64,000 nucleotides of DNA from Azophilus sp963663395. Lineage in GTDB: Bacteria; Pseudomonadota; Gammaproteobacteria; Pseudomonadales; Azotimanducaceae. A program made the position numbers and the translations under genes. Below, one piece after another: positions 36,782-45,281 of the stretch (within the stretch, counting starts at the first letter, position 1; every line of letters starts with the position of its first letter). The DNA is taken from positions 1,178,001 to 1,242,000 of the forward strand of contig OY760226.1 of NCBI GenBank assembly GCA_963663395.1, given 5' to 3'. The notes under the pieces are model-generated. The model searched no databases, was not told the origin of the DNA, and saw only the letters and a list, made by a program, of their open reading frames with translations.

Positions 36782-37045
36782 CCCCCTGTTCGCGGGTCAG
36801 TTTCTCGACTGCATCAAGATCCCACCCGGTCACTGTTCTGTCCTTGGGCTGGTGCATCGCTCCGCTAATCCTCCTGTTCGCGGATCAGGTTCTCCAACGA
36901 GTCAAGATCCCACCCGGTCACTGTTCTGTCCTTGGGCTGGTGCATCGCTCCGCTAATCCTCCTGTTCGCGGATCAGGTTCTCCAACGAGTCAAGATCCCA
37001 CCCGGTCACTGTTCTGTCCTTGGGCTGGTGCATCGCTCCGTTAGG
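36782..37045 (-). repeat. Three tandem 88-bp units, each holding a 26-codon mini-ORF with its own ribosome site
   Basis: Units at 36782-36869, 36870-36957 and 36958-37045. The last two differ only at the outer end; the first is diverged. On the minus strand each reads GGAGCG-ATG, then MHQPKDRTVTGWDL and a tail of LENLIREQED (twice) or VEKLTREQGV, then a stop. Stop, 7-base linker and next ATG repeat exactly. The unit begins with a hairpin GGAGC-GAT-GCACC. The array fills the whole 236-bp gap between the virulence-factor gene and metV. Diverged copies lie at 39540-39623 and 39948-40028. Confidence 0.85.
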
Positions 37046-37344
37046 CCATGATTCCTGATCAGGGCCAGCAGGCGCTCGTCGGAATAGTCGCGTTCGAGTT
37101 CCTGCGCGATTGCATCGGCCATGCCCTGCAGGCTGGTCTGGCCTGCGAAGCCGGGTTCCAGGCCGCTCCTGTCGCGCACCCATTCGCTCATGTAGGCGTC
37201 TTCGCTGTGCTTCCTGGCGCGCATCGCCGCCCGGTCGACGGCCTGCTGGAAGCGGTGGCTCAACAGCACCTTGGCCCGCTTTCTGCCGTTCTTGACGATT
37301 ACCTGCGAAGGGATGTCGCGCCAACTGACCACGATCTTTTCCAT
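37006..37344 (-). CDS. Virulence-factor domain protein of the methyl-transfer operon
   Basis: 112 residues. It resembles the small proteins annotated as virulence factor domain that occur beside MetF/MtrH/MttB-type genes in proteobacteria (MEKIVVSWRDIPSQVIVKNG, RKRAKVLLSHRFQQAVDRAA, DDYSDERLLALI-like end). The biochemical role is unknown. It starts 3 bp after the DUF1638 gene. Its last ten residues (RCTSPRTEQ) come from the neighbouring 88-bp repeat read in another phase. An earlier stop in that phase (CC-TAA-CGGAGCG) suggests the original gene ended just before it. Confidence 0.72.
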   Translation of the reverse strand: MEKIVVSWRDIPSQVIVKNGRKRAKVLLSHRFQQAVDRAAMRARKHSEDAYMSEWVRDRSGLEPGFAGQTSLQGMADAIAQELERDYSDERLLALIRNHGLTERCTSPRTEQ

Positions 37345-37347
37345 GGC

Positions 37348-37995
37348 TCAGGCCGCCGACCGGCAGATGACCCGAGGGTCGGTGCCGGGGCCCGGCACGT
37401 CGCCGCGGGCGAATTCGGCGAGTGAGGTCTCAAGCGCCCCGTATCCGCAGTGGACGTGGTGGAAATCGAGGTTCAGGGTTGCTGCCGCCTGCCTGGCTTT
37501 GGCGAGGAGTTCCTCATCCCGGGTCTGCGCCAGGTAGACGACCCGGCGGTAGTTGCCGAAGAACGACTCCATCAGTTCCGGGTGGCGGTCGAGCATCAGG
37601 GCGCCCATGACCACCCGGTCGAAAAAACGCGCCAGGAAGTCCGTCAGGTAGAAGGTTCCCGGCTCCACATCGGACAGGCGTTCGAACTCTTGGGCGCCGG
37701 CGAAAAACTCGTAGCAGTGCAGGCCCGGCAGCCGTTCGATGTCGGGTTGTGCGGCCAGTATCCGGTCGATCTCGCCATAGGTGCCGCAGTCCGCGTAGGC
37801 GACGAAAATTCGCCGGTAGCTGGCGCGGGCCCGGTCAATTTCCTGCCGCAACCGCCCCGGAATCAATGCGGGGCGGTGGTGCAGCCTGGCATCGATGCAT
37901 CGAATGTGCAGGTGGTCCCAGCCGTTGGCCCGCCGGAGCGCATGCAATTCCCTGCCCAGCGCACCGCAGGCGATTACCAGTACCGGTTCAGCCAT
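37348..37995 (-). CDS. DUF1638 family protein
   Basis: 215 residues from ATG 37995 (MAEPVLVIACGALGREL). The conserved features of DUF1638 are present: IACGALGREL, HIRCIDARLHHRPALIPGRL, IFVAYADCGTYGEID, LPGLHCYEFFAG, FYLTDFLARFFDRVV. The family is regularly encoded next to MttB-like methyltransferases and corrinoid proteins; its function is not established. It lies 7 bp after the MttB-like gene and 3 bp before the next gene. Confidence 0.87.
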   Translation of the reverse strand: MAEPVLVIACGALGRELHALRRANGWDHLHIRCIDARLHHRPALIPGRLRQEIDRARASYRRIFVAYADCGTYGEIDRILAAQPDIERLPGLHCYEFFAGAQEFERLSDVEPGTFYLTDFLARFFDRVVMGALMLDRHPELMESFFGNYRRVVYLAQTRDEELLAKARQAAATLNLDFHHVHCGYGALETSLAEFARGDVPGPGTDPRVICRSAA

Positions 37996-38002
37996 CGCCC
38001 CG

Positions 38003-39541
38003 TCACTCCTTGTCCGGAAGTTCCGACTTGCGGCGTTCCATGAATGCCTTGAGCGCTGCGTCGGTCGCCTCGTCCAGCGGCGGCGGTTCATAGTTGGCCA
38101 GCGTCTCTTTCCAGATCCGGTTGGCGCGCTGGGCGGCGTCGAGTTCGCCGTCCTCGCGCCACTGCTCGAAGCTGTTGTTGTCGGCGACGCTCGAGCGGTA
38201 GAAGGCCGACTCGAAATTGGCCTGGGTGTGGGCCGCGCCGAGGAAATGGCTGCCAGGGCCGACCTCGCGGATGGCATCCATGGCCATGCCGGTCTCGCTC
38301 AGGTCGACGCCCTTCAGCAGCACCCCGATCATGCCCGCCTGGTCGGCGTCCATGACGAACTTCTCGTAGCCCATGGCCAGGCCGCCCTCCAGCCAGCCGG
38401 CCGTGTGCAGCATGAAATTGACCCCCGCCAGCGCCGCTGCCTGCAGGGTGTTGGCGGACTCGTAGGCGGCCTGGGCATCGGCAATCTTCGAGGCGCACAG
38501 CCCGCCGCCACTGCGGAAGGGCACGCCGAGCCGGCGGGCGAGGGCGGCTGCGGCGTAAAGCACCAGCGTAGGCTCCGGCGTACCGAAGGTGGGTGCCCCC
38601 GACTGCATGGAGATCGACGAGGAGAAAGTTCCGAATATCACCGGCGCGCCCGGCCGGACGAGTTGAGTGAAGGTCATGCCTGCCAGCGCCTCGGCGAGAA
38701 TCTGGGCCAGCGTGCCCCCGATGGTGACCGGCGACATGGCTCCGGCCAGGATGAACGGGGAAATCACCGTGGCCTGGTTGTTGCGGGCGTAGACCCTGGC
38801 TGCGCCGAGCATCGTCGCGTCATAGGTCATCGGCGAGTTGGCGTTGATCAGGCTGGTGATTACGGTGTTGGCATCCACGAATGCCTCACCGAAAACGACT
38901 TTCGCCATGTCCACCGAGTCCTGGGCCCGGTCCGGGCGTGTCACCGACCCCATGAACGGCTTGTCGCTGTACTTGATGTGGGTGTAGACCATGTCGAGAT
39001 GGCGCTTGTTGACCGGCAGGTCGACGGGCTCGCAAACCGTGCCGCCCGAGTGGTGCAGGCTGGGCGATGCGGCCGTGAGCTTCACGAAATTCCGGAAGTC
39101 CTCGATGGTGGCGTAGCGCCGGCCCTTGTCCAGGCAGCGCACGAACGGTGGGCCGTAAGCCGGCACCAGCACGGTGCGTTTGCCGCCGATGATCACGCTG
39201 CGTTCCGGGTTGCGGGCGTGCTGGGTGAATTCCCGGGGCGCGGAGGCCCGGATGATCGAACGGCACATCCCGCGGGGGAATCGGACCCGCTCCCGCTCGA
39301 TGTCGGCGCCGGCCTTGCGGAACGATTCAAGCGCTTCGGGGTCGCCGCGGAACTCGATGCCGATTTCCTGGAGGATCGTCTCCGCGCTTTCCTCGATGAG
39401 GGCAAGGGCGCCCTCGTCGAGTAGTTCGTAATAGGGAATCTCCCGCTCGATGAAGGCCACCACGGGCGCGCGCGCCGCAAGCCGCGTCGCCTGGCGGGCG
39501 CTGCGGCCGCCGCTGCGTCTGCGTCGTGGTGCTTTAGACAT
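38003..39541 (-). CDS. MttB superfamily corrinoid methyltransferase, non-pyrrolysine type
   Basis: 512 residues from ATG 39541. The TIM-barrel MttB family is seen in EESAETILQEIGIEFRGDPE, SPSLHHSGGTVCEPVDLPVN, GALAQ-like ILAEALAGMTFTQLVRPGAP and IREVGPGSHFLGAAHTQANF. It transfers a methyl group from an amine to a corrinoid protein. There is no in-frame UAG, so it is of the pyrrolysine-free type that includes glycine betaine methyltransferases. The substrate is inferred from the BCCT carrier and the dimethylglycine/sarcosine genes across the divergent promoter. A copy of the 88-bp repeat ends exactly at its start. Confidence 0.87.
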   Translation of the reverse strand: MSKAPRRRRSGGRSARQATRLAARAPVVAFIEREIPYYELLDEGALALIEESAETILQEIGIEFRGDPEALESFRKAGADIERERVRFPRGMCRSIIRASAPREFTQHARNPERSVIIGGKRTVLVPAYGPPFVRCLDKGRRYATIEDFRNFVKLTAASPSLHHSGGTVCEPVDLPVNKRHLDMVYTHIKYSDKPFMGSVTRPDRAQDSVDMAKVVFGEAFVDANTVITSLINANSPMTYDATMLGAARVYARNNQATVISPFILAGAMSPVTIGGTLAQILAEALAGMTFTQLVRPGAPVIFGTFSSSISMQSGAPTFGTPEPTLVLYAAAALARRLGVPFRSGGGLCASKIADAQAAYESANTLQAAALAGVNFMLHTAGWLEGGLAMGYEKFVMDADQAGMIGVLLKGVDLSETGMAMDAIREVGPGSHFLGAAHTQANFESAFYRSSVADNNSFEQWREDGELDAAQRANRIWKETLANYEPPPLDEATDAALKAFMERRKSELPDKE

Positions 39542-39623
39542 CTGATTCGCGGATGAGGTTGTCAAGTGAGTCAAATCCCTCCCGGTCGCTGTTTTCTCGT
39601 CGGGCTGGGGCGTAGCCCCGTTA
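39540..39623 (-). repeat. Diverged 88-bp-type repeat directly upstream of the MttB-like gene
   Basis: On the minus strand it reads TAACGGGGCTACGCCCCAGC and then the same middle and end as the array units. Its leading hairpin GGGGC-TAC-GCCCC is perfect, while array units have GGAGC-GAT-GCACC. One base is deleted in the middle, so the mini-ORF frame is broken. In the shifted phase it ends ...DSLDNLIRESDV-stop, overlapping the MttB ATG. Confidence 0.8.
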
Positions 39624-39781
39624 GCATTCATGCGCGTGGTCGCCTGTTCCCTGGTCTGCCCGAGTGTGGAAGTGCAGGCGATACGTCGCCTTCGCTACGT
39701 GCGCCGGCACCGGATGAGCCACCGCATCCCGGCCGGCCCTCGGCAAGTGTGGAACAGCCCGGGTTTTGCTGCGCGTGAAAG

Positions 39782-39810
39782 TACGACACTCATGTAAGCG
39801 ATTACGACAC
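39782..39810. promoter_or_regulatory. 21-bp-spaced direct repeat in the divergent promoter region
   Basis: TACGACAC occurs at 39782-39789 and 39803-39810, one period of 21 bp (two helical turns). It lies in the 603-bp gap between the divergent MttB-like and dimethylglycine dehydrogenase-like genes. It could be a tandem activator site controlling both operons. I see no gene in this gap. Confidence 0.4.
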
Positions 39811-39947
39811 AAGGCATGATCGGGCGAATCGCATTGACTAATCTGCGGCGAATTGATGCTGACGGGGCGACCCGCCAGCCCGGCGAGAGAGCGGTGATCG
39901 GGTGCGAACTTGACTCAGGAAACAACAATATTCGCAAACAACGCGTC

Positions 39948-40028
39948 TAACGGGGCCACGCCCGGCTCGGCGAGATACAGCGGCCGGGAGGGAAGTTGAC
40001 TCACCTCACAATCTTGTCCGCGGGTGAT
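39948..40028 (+). repeat. Diverged 88-bp-type repeat upstream of the dimethylglycine dehydrogenase-like gene
   Basis: It reads TAACGGGGCCACGCCCGG on the plus strand, then the CGGCCGGGAGGGAAGTTGACT middle and a diverged end, about 115 bp before the gene start. It is inverted relative to the copy at 39540-39623, so both point toward the gene they precede. The hairpin GGGC-CAC-GCCC is kept. Confidence 0.7.
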
Positions 40029-40144
40029 GGGTCCAGGCGAAGTACGCCGGGAGTAGCGCAGGCCGGCGGGATGCAGCGGCGTTCGAATGCCGGCGGACTT
40101 CTGCCACGGGCTGCCAGGTACCCCGGTGGGTGCGGGCACGCAAC

Positions 40145-42610
40145 ATGAAGACACATGTCCGTGCAGTCGTGATCGGAGGCGGCGTCGTCGGCGTCAGCAC
40201 GCTCTATCACCTGGCCCGCAAGGGCTGGGGCGAGGATGCGGTGCTGCTGGAGAAGGCGGAACTGACCTCGGGCTCCACCTGGCACGCCGCCGGGCTGCTG
40301 CCGCTGTTCAACATGAGCTACAGCGTCGGCCAGATTCACAAGTACTCCGTCGAACTGTACCGGGGCCTGGAGGCCGAGACCGGCCAGGCCGTGGGATTCA
40401 GGCAGGTCGGCAACCTGCGTCTGGCCATGAACCGAAACCGGATGGACGAGTACACCCAGTATGCCGCCACCGCCCGCACCATCGGCGTCAACGTCGAGTT
40501 CCTCACCCCTGCCGAAATCGGTGAGATCTGGCCGCTATGCAACACGGACGGCTTGGTCGGCGCCATCTTCCATCCCGAGGACGGCTACATCCAACCGGCT
40601 GACCTGACCCAGGCGCTGGCGGCCGGCGCCCGCGCCCGGGGCGCGACCATCTACCGGAATACCCTGGTAACGGGTATAGAGCGCACCCCGTTGGGCGAGT
40701 GGCTGGTGAAAACGGATCGCGGCGAGATCGTCTGCGAACACCTGGTGTCCGCCACCGGCAACCATGCGCGCCGCACCGGCGCCATGGTCGGGCTCGACAT
40801 CCCGGTCATGCCGGTGGAGCACCAGTACATCGTCACGGACGCCCACCCGGAACTCTCCGCGCGGGCGCAGCAGGGGATGCCGGAAATGGCGGTGCTGCGG
40901 GAGTCCGACGGATCCTGGTACCTGCGCGAGGAGAACCGGGGTTTCATCCTGGGTCCCTACGAGAAAGGGGCGCCCTGCTGTTATGTGGACGATCCGCGCC
41001 TCGATGCGGAGTACGAACTGTTCCAGGAAGACATCGACCGCCTCGAGCCGCACATCGAGGCGGCCATCAACCGGGTGCCTGCCTTCGGCGAGTGCGGGGT
41101 GAAGCAGGTCTACAACGGCGCCATCGCCTACACCCCGGACGGCAACCCCATCGTCGGCCCCGCCTGGGGAATCCGCAATTTCTGGCTGAACGAGGGGCAC
41201 AGTTTCGGCATCACAGCGGCCGGCGGCGCCGGCTGGCAGCTTGCCGAGTGGATCGTCGAGGGCGAGCCCACCATCGACATGCTGGGCGTGGAGCCCCGGC
41301 GTTTCGGGGCATACGCCGACAAGGACTACCTGATCGAGAAGAACGAAGAAGCCTATGCTCACGTCTTCGTCATCCACTATCCCGACGAGGAGCGCCCCGC
41401 CGCCCGCCCGCTGAAGACGGCGCCCTGCTATGAGCGGCTAAAGGCGCGCGGCGCCGTGTTCGGCCAGAAATCCGGCTGGGAACGGGCGAACTTCTTCGCT
41501 ACGGACGGGATGCCGCAGGAAGACCACTGGTCGTTCCGTCGCTCCCGATGGTTCGAGGCCATTCGCAGGGAAGCCCTGCATGTCCACGAGAAGGTCGGGC
41601 TGCTCGATTTGACCCCGTTCGCCAAGTGCCGTCTCTCGGGTTCCGGTGCCGAGGCATGGCTCGATGGGATGATCGCCAATCGCCTGCCCGCGCGCGTGGG
41701 CCGCATCGGCTTGTGCCATTCGCTGAACGAGCGCGGCGGCGTGCACTCGGAATTTACCATCACCCGCGAGTCCGACGATGCCTTTTACCTGGTTTCGGCC
41801 GCTGCCTGGGAGCGCCTCGACCACGACTGGCTGCACAAGCGCATGCCCGAAGACGGTTCCGTGCGTTTTGAGCACCTGACGGACGCTATCGGCGTGTTCG
41901 TCCTCGCAGGGCCGCGTTCCCGCGAGTTGTTGCAGCGCCTGACGGATGCTGATTTTTCCAACGACGCATTCCGCTTTCTCGCCGCCCGTGAGGTCGAGAT
42001 CGCCGGCGTGCCGCTCAAGGCCATGCGGGTGAACTACGTGGGCGAACTGGGCTGGGAACTGCACCATCCGATGGAGGCGCAGAACGCGTTGTTCGATGTC
42101 CTGTTCGAAGCCGGCCGGGACCTCGATCTCAAGCCGTTCGGCATCCGCGCCATGGACTCCATGCGGCTCGAGAAGTCCTACCGGATGATCGGTACGGAAC
42201 TTTCCATCGAATATTCGGCCTATGAATCTGCAATGGACCGATTCGTCCGTCCCGAAAAAGGCGAGTTTCTCGGGCGCACCGCCCTGCTCGCCGGCCTGCA
42301 ACGCGGGCTGAACCACCTGCTCGTCACCCTCGATGTGCTCGGTACCAAGGATGCGGATGCGCTGGGCAACAATGCCCTGGTCCGCAACGGCGAGGTGATC
42401 GGCCGCGCCACCAGCGGGGGATACGGCTTCCGCGTCGACAAGTCCCTGGCGCTAGGCATGGTCAGGCCCGAGTACGCGGAACCCGGCACCAGGATGCAGA
42501 TCGACATTCTCGGTCGCAATTACGAGGCGGTCGTCGTTCCGGAAAGCCCGTTCGACCCGGACAACGAGAGGCTGCGCGACATCAACGACGCCAACCGCCG
42601 CGTGGGTTGA
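40145..42610 (+). CDS. Dimethylglycine dehydrogenase-like FAD/GcvT protein
   Basis: 821 residues from ATG 40145 (GTG 40130 is possible). The N-terminal DAO-type FAD domain has AVVIGGGVVGVSTLYHLARK and the covalent-flavin-type ELTSGSTWHAAGLLP region, where the His is the usual FAD attachment site. The C-terminal half is a GcvT-like THF-binding domain (RSRWFEAIRREALHVHEKVG, FVLAGPRSRELLQRL, YVGELGWELHHP). It removes a methyl group from dimethylglycine (or sarcosine) and hands it to THF. It is first in the plus-strand demethylation operon. It could also be a sarcosine dehydrogenase. Confidence 0.87.
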   Translation: MKTHVRAVVIGGGVVGVSTLYHLARKGWGEDAVLLEKAELTSGSTWHAAGLLPLFNMSYSVGQIHKYSVELYRGLEAETGQAVGFRQVGNLRLAMNRNRMDEYTQYAATARTIGVNVEFLTPAEIGEIWPLCNTDGLVGAIFHPEDGYIQPADLTQALAAGARARGATIYRNTLVTGIERTPLGEWLVKTDRGEIVCEHLVSATGNHARRTGAMVGLDIPVMPVEHQYIVTDAHPELSARAQQGMPEMAVLRESDGSWYLREENRGFILGPYEKGAPCCYVDDPRLDAEYELFQEDIDRLEPHIEAAINRVPAFGECGVKQVYNGAIAYTPDGNPIVGPAWGIRNFWLNEGHSFGITAAGGAGWQLAEWIVEGEPTIDMLGVEPRRFGAYADKDYLIEKNEEAYAHVFVIHYPDEERPAARPLKTAPCYERLKARGAVFGQKSGWERANFFATDGMPQEDHWSFRRSRWFEAIRREALHVHEKVGLLDLTPFAKCRLSGSGAEAWLDGMIANRLPARVGRIGLCHSLNERGGVHSEFTITRESDDAFYLVSAAAWERLDHDWLHKRMPEDGSVRFEHLTDAIGVFVLAGPRSRELLQRLTDADFSNDAFRFLAAREVEIAGVPLKAMRVNYVGELGWELHHPMEAQNALFDVLFEAGRDLDLKPFGIRAMDSMRLEKSYRMIGTELSIEYSAYESAMDRFVRPEKGEFLGRTALLAGLQRGLNHLLVTLDVLGTKDADALGNNALVRNGEVIGRATSGGYGFRVDKSLALGMVRPEYAEPGTRMQIDILGRNYEAVVVPESPFDPDNERLRDINDANRRVG

Positions 42611-42630
42611 GGCACCGGCTGACGAATCCG

Positions 42631-44007
42631 ATGATCAGCGTCTTCGACATGTTCACCATCGGTATCGGGCCTTCGAGTTCGCATACGGTGGGCCCCATGC
42701 GCGCGGCGCGCCTGTTTGCGGAGCATTTGTGCACGGGCGGTTATCTCCCCAGGGTGGCGTCGGTGACCGTCGACCTCTACGGGTCGCTTGGCGCCACCGG
42801 CAGGGCACACGGCTGCGACAAGGCCGTCATCCTGGGGTTGATGGGAGAGATGCCCGAGACCACGGCCGTCGATGAGATCGACGGCAAGCTGGAACACGTA
42901 CGGAACAGCCGCACGCTGAATCTTCTCGAGGAGCGGTCCATCCGTTTCGACATCGAACGCGACCTCGTCTTCCGCAAGCGCGAGCGCCTTCCCGCCCATG
43001 TGAACGGGATGCGGTTTGGCGCATCGAGCGAGGCCGGCCGCCTGCTTGCCGAGAAGACCTTCTACTCCGTGGGAGGCGGTTTCATCGTCGCTCCCGACGA
43101 AAACGGGGTTGTCTCCGTGCAGGAGGAAGACGCGACACCCGTGCCCCATCCTTTCCGCAATGCAGAACAGTTGCTTGAGATTTGCGCCGGCAGGGACTTG
43201 AGCATCAGCGAGGTGATGCTGAACAACGAGAAATGCCTGCGCGACGAACCGACGATTCGCGCCGGGCTACTCGATATCTGGCGGGTGATGCAGGCGTGTG
43301 TTGAGCGCGGCTGCGCGACGCCGGGGACATTGCCGGGCCGCCTGAAGGTCCGGCGCCGCGCAGCGGGCCTGCACGATCGGCTGTGCGCCCGGCAGGGCGG
43401 GGCGCCCGGGTCGCTGGACGCCATGGACTGGGTCAATCTCTACGCGCTGGCCGTCAACGAAGAGAATGCGGCGGGCGGGCGGGTGGTTACCGCGCCGACC
43501 AATGGCGCGGCCGGCGTGATTCCCGCCGTATTGCATTACTATCGTCAATTCTGTGACGGGGCGAACGATGAAGGGGTGGTCCGCTTCCTGCTGGCCGCCG
43601 CCGCGATCGGGCTTCTCTACAAGTACAACGCCTCCGTCTCGGGCGCCGAGGTGGGCTGTCAGGGCGAGGTGGGTTCCGCCTGTTCCATGGCCGCGGCGGG
43701 GCTGACGGAGGTGCTTGGCGGCTCGCCCGCGCAGGTGGAACATGCCGCGGAGATCGGGATGGAACACAATCTGGGGCTGACCTGCGATCCGGTGGGCGGC
43801 CTGGTGCAGATTCCCTGCATCGAGCGGAACGCCATCGCCGCGGTGAAGGCGATCAACGCATCGCGGCTGGCGCTGCTGGCGGACGGGCAGCACTACGTAT
43901 CGCTGGACAACGTCATCAAGACCATGCGCGACACGGGCCGGGACATGAAGACCAAGTACAAGGAAACGGCCCGCGGCGGGCTCGCGGTCAACGTCGTGGA
44001 ATGTTGA
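42631..44007 (+). CDS. sdaA: L-serine dehydratase (iron-sulfur type)
   Basis: 458 residues from ATG 42631. The beta domain opens with FDMFTIGIGPSSSHTVGPMR. The alpha domain has ATIGLLYKYNASVSGAE-like AAIGLLYKYNASVSGAEVGC, EVGSACSMAAAGLTEVLGG and LTCDPVGGLVQIPCIERNA, containing the cluster cysteines. It converts serine to pyruvate and ammonium. Between a dimethylglycine dehydrogenase and sarcosine oxidase genes it makes sense as the exit of glycine carbon after GlyA; no glyA is in the window. Confidence 0.92.
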   Translation: MISVFDMFTIGIGPSSSHTVGPMRAARLFAEHLCTGGYLPRVASVTVDLYGSLGATGRAHGCDKAVILGLMGEMPETTAVDEIDGKLEHVRNSRTLNLLEERSIRFDIERDLVFRKRERLPAHVNGMRFGASSEAGRLLAEKTFYSVGGGFIVAPDENGVVSVQEEDATPVPHPFRNAEQLLEICAGRDLSISEVMLNNEKCLRDEPTIRAGLLDIWRVMQACVERGCATPGTLPGRLKVRRRAAGLHDRLCARQGGAPGSLDAMDWVNLYALAVNEENAAGGRVVTAPTNGAAGVIPAVLHYYRQFCDGANDEGVVRFLLAAAAIGLLYKYNASVSGAEVGCQGEVGSACSMAAAGLTEVLGGSPAQVEHAAEIGMEHNLGLTCDPVGGLVQIPCIERNAIAAVKAINASRLALLADGQHYVSLDNVIKTMRDTGRDMKTKYKETARGGLAVNVVEC

Positions 44008-44008
44008 C

Positions 44009-45265
44009 TTGAAACGGCAGAAATACTCGGCCTTTTCCCTGCTGCGCAATGCCTTCTCCCGCCACGAGAAGTGGCGGCAGGCCTGGCGCAACCCGGAGCC
44101 GCGCAAGAGCTACGACGTCATCGTGGTGGGCGGTGGCGGGCACGGCCTGGCAACGGCCTACTACCTGGCCCGGGAGCACGGCGTGCGCAATGTGGCGGTG
44201 CTGGAAAAAGGCTGGATCGGCGGCGGCAACACCGGGCGCAACACCACCATCGTGCGCTCCAACTACCTGTGGACGGAGGCGGCCCTTCTCTACGAGAAGT
44301 CGATGCAGCTCTGGGAGGGCCTGAGCGCAGACCTCAACTACAACGTCATGTTCAGCCAGCGGGGCGTCTACAACCTGGCGCACAGCCTGCAGGACCTGCG
44401 GGAGATCGAGCGGCGGGTGACCGCAAACCGGCTGAACGGCATCGATGCCGAGGTGGTGATGCCAGCGGAAATCAAGGCCGCGATTCCGATCATCAATACC
44501 TCACGGGGTGCGCGCTACCCGATTCTGGGCGCCTCCCTGCAGAGGCGCGGCGGCGTCGCCCGCCACGATGCGGTGGCCTGGGGCTTCGCCCGGGCCGCCG
44601 ATTCCCTGGGCGTCGACATCATCCAGAACTGCGAAGTGACCGGCCTGGATGTGGCGGATGGCAGGGTCGCGGCGGTAAGGACGAACCGGGGACGCATTCG
44701 GGCCGGCAGGGTGGGTGTGGTCGTCGCCGGCCATGCCAGCGTGCTGGCGGCCATGGCCGGCATGCGCCTGCCCATCGAGAGCCATCCGCTGCAGGCTTAT
44801 GTCTCGGAACCGCTGAAACCCGTGCTCGACACCGTGGTCATGTCCGGGGCCGTACACGGTTACATCAGCCAGTCGGACAAGGGCGAACTGGTCGTCGGCG
44901 CCGGCATCGATGCGTACAACGGCTATGGTCAGCGCGGCAGCTTCCAGACTATCGAGCACGCCATGCAGGCCATCGTCGAACTGTTCCCGACGTTCAGCCG
45001 GGTGCGCATGCTGCGGCAATGGGGCGGCATCGTGGATGTCACGCCCGACGCGTGCCCCATCATCGGCGGGACCCCGGTGGACGGCCTCTACTTCAACTGC
45101 GGCTGGGGCACCGGCGGGTTCAAGGCGACCCCGGGGTCGGGCTGGGTGTTCGCGCACACCATCGCCAACGACAAGCCGCACGAGTTGAATTCGCCGTTCA
45201 GCCTGGAGCGGTTCACTACGGGCGCGCTCATCGATGAGCACGGCGCCGCCGCGGTGGCGCACTGA
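44009..45265 (+). CDS. soxB: Sarcosine oxidase, beta subunit
   Basis: 418 residues. FAD motif SYDVIVVGGGGHGLATAYYL (34-53), then KGWIGGGNTGRNTTIVRSNY typical of SoxB, and the C-terminal GGTPVDGLYFNCGWGTGGFK. It holds the FAD and covalent FMN that oxidise sarcosine to glycine. The first start is TTG 44009, one base after the sdaA stop, which gives the normal family length. It is part of soxBDAG. Confidence 0.94.
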   Translation: MKRQKYSAFSLLRNAFSRHEKWRQAWRNPEPRKSYDVIVVGGGGHGLATAYYLAREHGVRNVAVLEKGWIGGGNTGRNTTIVRSNYLWTEAALLYEKSMQLWEGLSADLNYNVMFSQRGVYNLAHSLQDLREIERRVTANRLNGIDAEVVMPAEIKAAIPIINTSRGARYPILGASLQRRGGVARHDAVAWGFARAADSLGVDIIQNCEVTGLDVADGRVAAVRTNRGRIRAGRVGVVVAGHASVLAAMAGMRLPIESHPLQAYVSEPLKPVLDTVVMSGAVHGYISQSDKGELVVGAGIDAYNGYGQRGSFQTIEHAMQAIVELFPTFSRVRMLRQWGGIVDVTPDACPIIGGTPVDGLYFNCGWGTGGFKATPGSGWVFAHTIANDKPHELNSPFSLERFTTGALIDEHGAAAVAH

Positions 45266-45281
45266 GGCGGGGAGGCCGGCG

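Noticed and set aside
36782..37045. CRISPR array
   Set aside because: The units are contiguous 88-bp tandem copies without unique spacers, and no cas gene is present.
38003..39541. Pyrrolysine in the MttB-like protein
   Set aside because: The gene has no in-frame UAG; it is the pyrrolysine-free type.
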